A stretch of DNA of 64,000 nucleotides from contig NC_072892.1 of the NCBI RefSeq assembly GCF_027943255.1, positions 25,257,792 through 25,321,791 of the forward strand, in the 5' to 3' direction. Shown here piece after piece: positions 1-9,862 of the stretch. Origin of the DNA: Anastrepha obliqua. Lineage: Eukaryota; Arthropoda; Insecta; Diptera; Tephritidae. The notes under the pieces were generated by a model. That model did not search any database. It saw only the letters and a program-made list of their open reading frames with translations, and had not been told where the DNA came from. Numbering within the stretch: position 1 is the first letter of the stretch; each line of letters begins with the position of its first letter. The position numbers and the translations under genes are program-made.

Positions 1-110
1 GGTTTATGGGTCGGCGGCATCATTGGGCCGGTCAGGCAGTTACTGTGAATAGTGTTCGCTATCGTGAGATGATAACGAACTTTTTGAAGTGAAACTTCTT
101 TTGCCTCGAA

Positions 111-280
111 GGATGAAACGCTGTGAGGAGTAAAACCATAGCGTTTCATCGACATGTGACGCTACGCCAGCGCCATCTGTTAAAAGCGTGGCGTGGATGA
201 AACGCTGTGAGGAGTAAAACTACGCTAAACTACGTAAAACTCACGCTATGCCAGCGCCATCTGTTAAAAGACTGGCGTGG
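111..280 (+). repeat. Two 85-bp tandem repeats at the left end of the Helentron-like element
   Basis: The unit starting GGATGAAACGCTGTGAGG occurs at 111 and 195. Each unit also holds GCCAGCGCCATCTGTTAAAAG-type sequence, at 166-186 and 250-270. Minisatellites near the ends are common in Helentrons. A further copy of GAAGTGAAACTT lies at 292-303, just before the open frame. Confidence 0.7.
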
Positions 281-305
281 CGTGTCGTCGTGAAGTGAAA
301 CTTGG

Positions 306-944
306 ATAGATAACGAACAAGAACAAAGCATTCCTAATTTCAACTGTATCGTGAAATATAAAAATCCAGGCCCTCGAGGGGGAGGTGTCGCGATATATCA
401 CAACTCCACTGACACTTCAAGGATATTAACTCCTCATATGGATATCGACATGCATTCTGTACAGAATGTATCCGTCAATTTGGGAACGATTGGAGAACTA
501 TGTGCTGCAGAGTGCCAACTTGAAAATGGACAAGTAATTTTACTTGTCTCTCTTTATATTCATGTAAATAAGAAAATAGACGATATAATATATTTTATTC
601 ATAAAATATTGTTACCATATACTATGGCAGGGTCTGAGTTGCTAGGACAACATGATCATCAAATTCCGATGATTTTAAGTGGCGACTTTAATGTCAATTT
701 TGCAGAAGAGCGATCAAAGACTCTAATAAGTTTCCTCAAAGAAAAATTAAATTTAAATATGGTTAATGATTGTGAAGGACCAAGAACAAGATGCGGAACT
801 ACCATTGATGCAGTATTTCATCGATACCTTGATAGATTAGAATGTAGATCATTTTTTACGTATTTCAGTTACCATAAAGCCCTTGTTTCATTTTTGGAAA
901 ACGAATCCAATAATGATAATGACAATGCCGAGAACCAAATGTAA
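306..944 (+). pseudogene. Endonuclease/exonuclease/phosphatase-like domain fragment, probably of a Helentron
   Basis: The open frame can be read from about 306; GTG at 351 is not a credible start, and the natural N-terminus is missing. Visible motifs are RRGG-like PRGGGVAIYHN, then LSGDFNVNF (the GDFN core of the EEP nuclease fold), GTTIDAVF and a terminal SYHK, in the order expected for EEP nucleases. The frame closes with TAA at 942-944. Helentron proteins carry such a domain after the helicase; polintons and non-LTR elements carry other nuclease types. The fragment is open for about 210 codons without a stop, but it has no start and no Rep or helicase part, so it is probably inactive. Confidence 0.6.
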
Positions 945-1659
945 TTGAGTACAATAAATTCATTTCTTTTTATATTAAAATAAATAAATAATTCTGTTTA
1001 ATAAAATTCCATTCCATGCTTTCCATGACTTCTGCATGCATTATATTGAAATAATAGTTAAATTATTGATTTGTTGATAAAAGAAGTTTCACTTCAATCG
1101 TGCGGGTTCCGTGAACTACCACACACTTTCTTTTTTTTATGGCCCGAATTGGAAGATATGGATGTGGACGATATGTGGTTTCAACAGGACGGTACCACTT
1201 GTCACACAGCTAACGAAACAATGGCTCGTTTGGGCGAAAAATTTCATGGCCGAATAATCTCACGTCGCGGAGATGTCAATTGGCCGACAAGATCATGTGA
1301 TTTGACACCGTTGGACTTCTTTTTTTTGGGGTTATTTGAAAGAAAAGGTGTACGTCGATAAGCCAGCAACCATTCAAGAGCTAAAGGATGAGATAATTCG
1401 CCACATTAACGGCATAGAACCTCAATTATGCCTCAGCGTCATCGAAAATTTGGACCATCGGATGGAGGTGTGCCGCCGAGGCCGCGGCGGTCATTTGGCC
1501 AATAATTTGTTTCATACGTAATTGAGCCATACTAATATTATCATAATAAAGAGAAATGACAATAATTTCCTAAAAAAATTGTATTTTATTCAAAATCAAC
1601 ACCGGCTCCTGAAACTTAACCACCCTTTATTGAACTTTTTTTGTAACTTAATTAAAATT

Positions 1660-2260
1660 TTTTTTTTTCAAAAGTGTATATTGTCTAAAAACAAATTAAA
1701 AAATTTTGTTTAATAGAAAAATTTTAAAAGTGTATTTTGTCTAAAAAAATAAAAAAAATGTATTTGGATTAAAATTTATTTTAAGCGCATATTGTAGCGC
1801 ATATTTTTTAAAAAATGTAATTTAAACTGAAAAAAATTAAGTTTCTATAGTCTACACAAAATTAAAAAAAAATCTATTTAATTAAAGTGTATATTTTCTA
1901 AAAAAATTAATCAAAAACATTATTTAATATAAAAAAAGAAAGAAACTATTATTATTTAATTAAATTTTTTTTAAGTGCTAAAAAATTGTGAAAAAAAATT
2001 ATTTAATAAAAAGAAATTTCGAAAGTGTAAAATGTTGCCTAAAAAATACAACGTAATACATTTTTTTGATGTGTTGCCTAAACAAACTTTAAACAAAAAA
2101 TGTAAGTTAAAAAATTTTTTTTAAGTTCATATTGTCTAACAACATGAAAAAAATGAAATTTAACTAACATTTTTTTAAACGTACATTGTCAAAAAAAAAA
2201 ATTTATTTAACTAAAAGTCTATTTTATTTAATTTTTTTAAGTGTATAGTATATCAACATC
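1660..2260. repeat. Degenerate A/T-rich tandem repeat
   Basis: A loose motif, AAGTGTATATTGTCTAAAAAA, recurs about every 40-60 bp between long A and T runs (near 1673, 1727, 1884, 2122, 2180 and 2230). The copies are heavily diverged. No coding signal is seen between the mariner remnant and the transporter gene. Confidence 0.4.
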
Positions 2261-2893
2261 GACTATATACACAACACGGACTATAAAACCACATACTCGA
2301 ATTTTTTTCCAAATTTATTAAATGTTTAAAAGGCTTAAAATTTTGGTGAAAATTTATTGAATTTTGTAAGATTTTATACTAAAACTAAAAAATACTATTC
2401 TGAACTATACCATTTTTGTTGTATTATAAACTATATTTTTATAAAAAGAAAAAAAAGTATATGGTATAAAACGAAAAAAAATAATTAAATGGTCCAGAAT
2501 TTGCAATAAATTGCGCTGCTTTTATTGTGAGCGCAGGTGTCTGTGCTTCTCATGGACACGAAGCAAATCCAAATTTACCTGCACTTGATTTACAATTTTG
2601 TTTGCCAACGGGTGAAGTAGCCGCCGTATAGCTTACAGGTTGATTATAATCCTGGGTAATTTAATTAAAAAAGCGGCTTCTGCATTAACCAAACTAACGG
2701 ACAGGTGCATTTAGATCATAAAAAGCGGAAAACCTCTTTCCGCCACGCATTTGATGAGCAACATTTGCTATCTTATCACTTGACTAACTGCTGTTCTTCT
2801 GATTAAAACAAGCTGAATGATGCTGAAGATGTGATGCTGAGAATCCCACTGGAAATCAGTCAAATCTTAGAAGTTTAAGTGAAAGGTTTCAAA
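2261..2893 (+). other. Upstream region of the transporter gene
   Basis: No gene is seen. AT-rich DNA passes at about 2500 into more mixed sequence, which probably contains the promoter and 5' UTR of the transporter. I see no clear TATA box and cannot place a transcription start. Confidence 0.3.
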
Positions 2894-5800
2894 ATGAAGA
2901 CACAGATTCAACAGAAAGCACCGGATGGAGGCTGGGGCGTTTTCGTGTGCATTGGCATGGCGCTGCCATTTGTGAGTTATTCTTCTATTAAAGAATTTTT
3001 AAACATTCACTCAACTGGCGGCAATAACCTTCCACAGATCAGTGGCTTGGCGGCACTGCCTTCATTTGGTTTGATATTTGGTGATTTCCTAAAAAGTATT
3101 GGAGCCGAAACAAGCGCTGTGGCCTTTATAACCAGCGCCTTCTTTTGTGCGTTCAGTTTTGCTGGGTTGTTCTCTGGCTCGCTATTTAGGCGCTTCGGGC
3201 TACGCGCCGTAGGTTTGCTGGGAGGCTTCTTGTACTTTTTCGGTTCGTTGCTGCAGGTATTCACACGCTCCACACTGGATCTGTTGTTCGCTTTCAGCGT
3301 CATTCAAGGCATTGGTTTCGGCCTGATTGTGCCCACCTCATATACGACTTTCAATAATTATTTCGTCAAGAAGCGGGTTATGTGGATGAGTTTTGCGCAG
3401 TCGCTCATCGGCTTGGGCACCATGTTCTATCCGGTAGGCATGCAAAAACTAATGGACCTATATGGATTTCGTGGTTGTCTACTGGTGCTCGCTGCTATCA
3501 ATTCGCACGCAATTCTGGGCATGTTGCTGATGCAGCCGGTGGAGTGGCACATGCGCAACTCACACGTCCCAGGGGATCAGCAAATGAGTGCAATACCAGC
3601 AAGCGAAAAGGGAATAGAGGCTGCAAATGCGCAAGCAACTACTGTAACAGCAATAAATAATAACGAGACAATAGTTAAATTTGCCTGTGGAAGCGCTTTG
3701 GAAGCAGCAGAGCTCAATCATTTATCGCCTCTTGTATGCAAGTACAGCAGAGAAGGTTCACAAAGCCGCTCAAGCGAAGATTTGAAAATGCACTCAAGTG
3801 GCTCGTCAAGCATTGCAAGTCTGGGGAATTGGACTGGGCCGGTTGTCGTGCGCGATGCTTCGCCGGAAATGACGCGCGTGCAATCAGCGCTGGTGATCAA
3901 CACAGAAACAGAAGCAGCCGAAAGTCAGCGGGGGCGTAGTTATTGTCAAGTTCTAGTTGACTTCTTGGACCTAACTTTGTTGAAGCAGCCAATTTATGTT
4001 AACATTGTGCTGGGTATTTCTTTTGCGCTCTACTCGGATATTGCATTCTTCACATTGCAGCCACTTTATTTATTTGAGTTGGGCTTCACAAAGGTGATTT
4101 CGATTTGTTCATCTTAGGCACCTTCTTTTCCTCGATTGTATATGAAAGAAATATTTATTTTTATATTTTCAGCCAGATACCGCAAGTATTATAGCCATTG
4201 GCGCTGCTGCTGACTTAATTTCGCGCATAGTTCTGGCCTTTTCTGCTGTTTTCATTCAAATGCCTTCGCGTCATATCTACTTGGCCGGTTCCTTCTTTAC
4301 AGTGATTGCCCGCTTTGGTAAGTAAAGGAGTTTCCGACAAGAACTTTTTTTTCGAAACAAAATAAAACAAAGAGCTCAGATGGCAGTTATTCAAATATTT
4401 AGAGTATTAGAAATAGTGAGGTTTGGCAATTATAAATGAAAAATGATGATCGAATAGATGACCAGCACGACCATGGCTAAATGATGGACCTATTTCGTTA
4501 ATCACGTCACGGACTATGAGTTTTAAGGCAGCCTTTAGCTTTAATATACTTACTTACTACCTTAATTGGTCGTAACAGCCCGTTACCGAGTTACAGCCTA
4601 CCGAATAATGTCTCGTCTCGTCAGATATCACTGTTTTCCGCACAGCAGGTTATCTTCACAAACACAATAGCGCTGGTATTTCAAAACGTTCTGACTACGT
4701 AAAAGCCAAAAAATGTCAACTTTGCGATACAGCTGTCAGTTGCCAGATTGCCACACCAGTTTGCCAAATCCCGAAATATAAAAGGCACCCCTCGTAGCCC
4801 ACATCTATGCGTGCACGGCCAAAAGCCTTGCGAAGCACTTTCCTCTCGAAAACTCCCAGAGCAGCGGCTCCATCTGATTGTTTGACTGTCCAAGCTTCAG
4901 CGTCATAGAGAAGCACCGGCATGATGAGCGTCTTGTAGAGCGCACTTGGCCTAAAGCAGCACCTGTTGGCAAGAGTTATCCTTCTCTTCATTTCAAGGCT
5001 AACATCATCGTTGCTGGTAATAGCGGAAATAAGATAATTGACGCCCTTGATCACTTTATAGTTGTTAACTTCGATCTGTGGTTCAGAACGTCGCGACTGC
5101 CTGCACGATGTCAGCATATACTTGGTTTTGCTCTCATTTACCGTCACCCAATCGTGCGGACTCTTCAATAGCCGTAAAATCGCTGGTAACATCCCGCTTA
5201 GTATGACCGGTGATGACGATGTCATCAGCATACGCAAGAAACTGGATACTTTTATAGAAAAAAGTTCCGTTTCGTTTTAACCCCGCCCTGCGAATCATAC
5301 TCTGCATAGCAAAGATGAAGAGATCGCATGACAATGGATCCCTTGGATGAAACCTCGAACGGTATCAAAAGGTTCGGAGAGGTCCTTTCCTAGCTTAACG
5401 GAGCTTTGTGCGCATAGAAGGGATACCGAACTCAGACATTATGCGATATAGTTGGTCGCAAAACGGGGTATCAAAGGCTACCTTGTAGTCGACTAGTAGA
5501 TTGTGAGTGTTGACTTGGTCCTCATGGGGTTTCTTCAGGATCTTTAATACAGCCCCACAAAAAAATAATCCAATTGTGTTGAATTGCATGATACATGTAC
5601 CGGGTGTTTTTTTTTTAGCTACTTGAGAACTATCGATCTCCACAACTATGGACAGCTGAGAATGACAAACATGTTTTGACATTTTTGTTCGGGGAAGGTT
5701 TGGCAAATCATCATGAATCGTTTAACGCCAAAACAACGCTTCCAAATTGTGTGAATTAAATTTGAAAAAAAAAAAATTAGGACTGGCGGCATCATCGATC

Positions 5801-7534
5801 CTTCGGTCATTCGAAATGAGGAAGGAGCTGCTGTTACGGTGGACGACAAGCGCTATCGAGACATGCTGACTGAATTTTTGTTTCCAAAAGTTAATCAGCT
5901 AAACATCGGCGACGTTTGGTTCCGACAAGACAACGCAACTTGCCATACAGCGCGCTTAACAATCGATTTGTTGCAATATTCAAGCCACCATTGCCCATTG
6001 GGGCCAGATTCATTGGAGAAGATAAAGGCTTTTCAGCAATCACTCATGGATTTTCAGATCCCAAAATTAGCCGATTTTACTTTTTTGTGTATACAGGAAT
6101 ATGCAAATAAGCTTTAAAATGAATTTTATTAAGCAGAGACAGATTCAATAGATTTTGAGCCCGCACAAATAGACAAAGACAAAACACGTCGAAGACAGCA
6201 CACGAATAGACTCTAAGGACATGCGATTTATTAATAAGCAGCGAAAGCGATAGGTCGTAATGGGGTCAACGAATTTTATCGAACGCAAAGCAAAGCGCAC
6301 AAAAGCTCTCTTAACAGACTCCTATCTATTGACACAGACTAAATGAAATTACCTCCAAACGAATATCGCATATTCTAGCCTGGACCAAACTAAGGACGAG
6401 TACAAAAGTTTGAGAGTATTGGGATGAGAAAACAAAGAACTGTTTCGATAAATAAAGGCCAGTGATGAAGTGATGAAGTTCAGCTCGAAATAAAAATAGA
6501 CACACAGGTCCTTTAATTCACTCAACTAAAGTGACATTTACTAATGTTGAGGAACAAACGACGATTACGCACACACCAACTATACTAATCAGATATTCAA
6601 CTCACCACTAACCCACTTAACATACCACACTCGATTGCACATAGTTTTTAACGTTGTTTTTATAATTGACGTACTCACGAAACTTTGTTGATGTATTGAG
6701 AAAGCAACAAATATAAGCAGGTATGTTTGTATCTCTCTGAGATTAATGCATTGATTTACAATGACACAGCGCTTATCAGCATCATACTCATACAATCACA
6801 CTCGTCGTACTCGTATGTGAAGCTTGGCAGAGAATGACGCTTCCCTTATTTATATTTAGTTGTTACACGAAACACAACTAAAACTATGGTGCGCTGAACT
6901 CTTTATTTAAGAGATGCGAACTTTTATCGCAATATATTTCAATATTTACAAAAGCGCAGATAAGCAAATGTGATATATGGCACTATAACGGGGCAAAGTG
7001 GGTGAGAGCGCATACGTACGCGTAGTTATTTGTGTTTGGCAACTGAATGTGTTATAATGATGTTTTTGTTTTTGTTTTGAGTTCTTTTTTATTTTTATTT
7101 TAGCTTTTCTGAACGTTTTCAACTTTAGCGACATGGCTTGCACCACAGCTGTGATGGGTTTCTTGCGCACCTGGATTCATGTGCCATTGCCACTCGTCTT
7201 TGCTGAGTATTTGCCAAAGGAGAGGTGAGGCTGGCGAAGTGATGAAGAAGTGAAGATGAAATAAGTTTCGCTGATTTGCAATATTTATGGACAAATGTGT
7301 ATATGTGTATGTATTTGCAGGTTTGCCACTGGCTATGGTTTGTTCATGTTTCTGCAGGGCAATATAATGTTTGCCATTGGGCCGCTGGTTGGTTATTTGC
7401 GCGACCGTACACGGGATTACATACTGACATTTCATTGCCTTAACTTTTTTATGGCGCTTTGTGCGGTACCCTGGCTTCTAGAGATAGTCTTTGTAAAGTT
7501 TCGAATGAAAAAGTCTCTTGCCAGTGTGAAATAA
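2894..7534 (+). CDS. Monocarboxylate-type transporter (SLC16 family, major facilitator), five exons
   Basis: Coding exons are 2894-2971, 3038-4093, 4173-4317, 7104-7224 and 7321-7534. They sum to 1614 nt (537 aa plus stop) with matching phases. The first ATG, at 2894, precedes the SLC16 signature PDGGWG at residues 10-15. About six hydrophobic segments follow, then a polar, Ser-rich central loop (about 196-327), then a second hydrophobic half, the classic MCT layout. The protein should sit in the plasma membrane and carry monocarboxylates or related solutes; the substrate cannot be told. The first intron (66 bp, GTGAGT...CACAG) keeps the frame and lacks a stop, so a naive reading adds 22 residues that break the first membrane half. 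Splicing gives GMALPFISGLAALPSFG, which fits the family. The third intron (4318-7103) is full of transposon remains. Confidence 0.85.
4545..5560 (-). mobile_element. RTE-like non-LTR retrotransposon, 3' part, degenerate
   Basis: Minus-strand reading shows reverse-transcriptase motifs in order: VDYKVAFDTPFCDQLY, a frame break, LAYADDIVITG (catalytic YADD), then NNDVSLE-like NDDVSLEMKRRITLANRC, PVLLYDAEAWT and GVFERKVLRK. This set is typical of a high-copy RTE-like family in flies. Several frames are needed, so it is dead. The 3' end, near 4545, carries a TTAC/GTAA-type repeat tail. The region 4655-4797 is a mariner fragment lodged in it. Confidence 0.75.
4655..4797 (-). mobile_element. Terminal fragment of a DD34D mariner
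   Basis: This stretch matches the 5' untranslated end of the mariner at 24647-25937 almost base for base (compare 25797-25937), including the inverted terminal repeat ending AAAGGCACCCCTCG followed by TA. Only this one end is present. It interrupts the RTE-like reading after GRARIDVGYE. Confidence 0.75.
5600..5990 (+). mobile_element. Internally deleted DD41D mariner-like copy
   Basis: It begins after a TA at 5598-5599. At 5713 an ATG opens MNRLTPKQRFQIV, the usual N-terminus of this family, followed by a stop. The frame then jumps to GGIIDPSVI, AVTVDDKRYRDMLTEFLFPK and VWFRQDNATCHTA. The middle of the transposase and its C-terminus are missing. It lies in the long intron of the transporter gene. 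Confidence 0.7.
5991..7103 (+). other. Rest of transporter intron 3
   Basis: AT-rich intron sequence with no recognisable gene or element. The intron closes with TTTATTTTAG just before exon 4. Confidence 0.5.
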
Positions 7535-7544
7535 ATAGAAATGC

Positions 7545-7550
7545 AATAAA
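7545..7550 (+). promoter_or_regulatory. Poly(A) signal of the transporter gene
   Basis: AATAAA lies 11 bp after the stop codon. Another AATAAA overlaps the stop itself. A very short 3' UTR is implied if either is used. Confidence 0.45.
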
Positions 7551-7781
7551 AGCGTACTGTTTTTTTTTACAAAATGTGAAATTTAAATTTAAGTATTTAA
7601 GTATCATAAAGCGAATATGGAGCGCAGCCGCCGCCCATACGGGCATTTGAATGATCTGAACGTCCAAACTTATCTTTGGCTTTTGACGTATTCTAAAGAA
7701 TGTTACTGTGACAAATAACTTGCTTTTTGAATAAAAAGAAGTTTAAGTAACAAAAAAACAAAGGGTATGTAGCAATTTGTA

Positions 7782-8240
7782 CAGGGTCCGGCACTCCAAT
7801 TAAAAGGGACATACATTTAGTTCGGGAAATTATTTTTGCACAATTCAAAGTACAAAATGTGTGAAAATAATACAGAATTAAGAATCTATTTACTTTTGCT
7901 CGATATGACCACCTTGAGACTGTCCAGAAACGAATTGCAAGCAGCCCAAATGTGACTTGCAGATATTTTGGCCACTCGCGGACAACGGCTTTTTTCAGCG
8001 CCTCGAGAGTGGTAAATCTTTTACTCTCCAAAATGGCCTAAAGAGAATCGGATTTGCGTCTAGTGAATTTCAGAGCCATTGTGTGGGCGTTATGAAGTTC
8101 GGAGCGTTGTTGTTTAGCCATTCTGGGTTCTCTCGAGCTCTGTGAGACGGTGCCGAGTCCTGTTGAAACGTCTATGGTCTACCACCGAAATGTTTGTCTG
8201 CCCACGGCTTCAAAGCAACCTCCAAAATACTTTCCCCGAT
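7782..8240 (-). mobile_element. DD37D-type mariner-like fragment
   Basis: Minus-strand translation in several frames shows FQQDSAPSHRAR with a catalytic Asp, EWLNNNAPNFITPTQW, a NSLDANP remnant of SPDLNPLD, then TTLEALKKAVVREW and the C-terminal SRWSYRAK. About 37 residues separate the Asp residues. A likely terminal repeat, ACAGGGTCCGGCACTCCAAT, begins at 7782. The 5' half is absent. Confidence 0.65.
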
Positions 8241-9780
8241 GGAAAGATCAGAGTCAATTGATACGTAAAAAGTGCTTAAAATAATTTTTAAAAACCGATG
8301 GCCTTGTAATCATTAAGAAAACAATGGCTTATGAGCGAAAAAAATTAATATAAATATTCGTGTTTTAAAATGTACTTTTTGATTAACAATAATTATTGTT
8401 CACACATCTGAACTCCAGTTGTTCATACACTGGGACACACATTCCTACGTACAGCAAATACTAACGACTTATTGAAAATATTTAAAATTTCAATTCAATC
8501 TGTGTAAATATAATAAAAAAATCGTTTTTCGAACCAAAAAGCAGGTAGACGCAAATATTTGGATTGGCTGAGTACACACAGTTTTATGCGAAAATTTAAG
8601 ACTACCAGAGCTCAGCCAAAAATATTAACTCAAGTAGAGTTTTTATGCATTTACAGTTCTTCTTTATAAAAAATAGTTTGAAAACTTCCAGCCCTAGAAA
8701 ATGTACTAAAACGCTTGTGAATTTCATGCAAAATTTAGGCTCGGAAATTCATTAAAGTGGTTGCATTTTTCACCACAATCCAAAGATAATTTAAGAATTT
8801 TGGTTTTAGTTTGTAAAGTAAGTAAAACTTACCTAAAGCAGATAATAAAAAGAGACTCCGAAAGCGACACGAAAAGGAATTGCCTTTAAGCCGCGTTAGT
8901 TTAGTTTGATAACTTCGTATATGATTGTATACGAGTAAACAAGCCTTGAAAGAATTGGGAAAGACATCTCCAAGCCGTGTAATATCAAAGGAACTTTCAA
9001 GCTGGCTGATGTTGGAAAAGATTGTTCAAGCTTTAGGACTGAATTCATGATTAGGATCACCGCAATTTATAGATTTTGCATATTGTGAAAGAGTAGACCT
9101 GCTTCATGCCATAAAATCTAGAACAGATTTGTAACGAAATCTGGCAAAGAAAACTCCGCTCCAAAAGCTTCGCATGACACAGAGAGCTCTGAAAGTCGTG
9201 CTATGGCGGGAATTGATTTGCCAAAAAATTACAAACCATCACAGACATCATCATTTTATAGACTGCATTACTTACCACTTAAGACTTGATCGAAAGAAAA
9301 AATTGGAAGCTCACTCCAACTTGTAGCGAATGCAATAAGAGGCGAGTATCGTTTGCAGCATGGGCGATTCCATCCGAAGTGCGTAAAAAGCAAGTTCACG
9401 AAGGTGCACATCGAAATCCTTACGTGCAAAGTCATGCCTTGGTATGGATACACCGAATCCTGCATTATAAGCGGTATGTTTAACCAGGAACCAAATACGT
9501 CGAAGCTCTGCTTAATTTCCTCTGACATCCGTTGAATAGAAAATGCCACTGCCTGGGGGGAAATGTCTTATGTTCCACCAGGAAAGGAAATACATACACA
9601 AACAAAATGTGTCGATTCCATTCCCCAAAGAAAGAAATTGTTGTTAAAAACATTAAACATGAAAATGCAATACTGTATTTATTTAAAAAGAGGTCTTAAA
9701 AAGTTGCACCAGACTGTATGTGTGTACATTTTCAGATACATATGAGTCATGCATTGCATTTGATGGAGCTTTGAGTTTTG
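8241..9780. other. Intergenic region without a recognised gene
   Basis: AT-rich sequence. Small open frames on both strands around 9268-9549 show no family motifs, and I do not treat them as genes. Confidence 0.4.
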
Positions 9781-9781
9781 G

Positions 9782-9788
9782 TATAAAA
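9782..9788 (+). promoter_or_regulatory. TATA box of the secreted repeat protein gene
   Basis: TATAAAA, with an initiator-like CACAGTTCA about 30 bp downstream (near 9813). This gives a 5' UTR of about 50 bp before ATG 9863. The spacing fits a TATA-driven insect promoter. Confidence 0.65.
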
Positions 9789-9862
9789 CCAAGGTCGTGT
9801 TTTACAACTTGCACAGTTCACTTTCTGCATCCGATCAACTAGATTCTAGAAAGTGAAAAGCA

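Larger units (their letters stand above)
86..1133 (+). mobile_element. Helentron-like insertion inside the mariner
   Basis: About 1.05 kb interrupts the mariner transposase within a T run, with mariner reading resuming cleanly after it. Both ends carry the same 17-bp sequence in inverted orientation, GAAGTGAAACTTCTTTT at 86-102 and its complement at 1079-1095, with about 38 bp beyond the right copy. Near the left end are a perfect 11-bp stem (112-122 with 140-150) and two 85-bp tandem repeats. Inside lies the C-terminal endonuclease-like domain found on Helentron Rep-helicase proteins. Subterminal inverted repeats, insertion in T-rich DNA and an endonuclease domain are known Helentron traits. 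No Rep or helicase motif is present, so it is non-autonomous. Confidence 0.6.
1..1521 (+). mobile_element. DD41D mariner-like element, split by an insertion
   Basis: Remains of a Tc1/mariner-superfamily transposase in two pieces. Bases 1-85 encode a broken stretch with the GLWVGGIIGP motif followed by VTVNSVRYREM. The gene resumes at about 1134 with WPELEDMDVDDMWFQQDG, the second catalytic Asp, and PTRSCDLTPLDF. A run of T at 1319-1327 shifts the frame; the C-terminus continues in another frame to the stop at 1519-1521. About 41 residues separate the two catalytic Asp positions, as in other QQDGATCHTA copies here, hence the DD41D assignment. The 5' end lies outside the window. It is a pseudogene. 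Confidence 0.8.

Noticed and set aside
9268..9549. 93-aa minus-strand frame
   Set aside because: No recognisable domain, no promoter or splice context, and an overlapping plus-strand frame of similar length.
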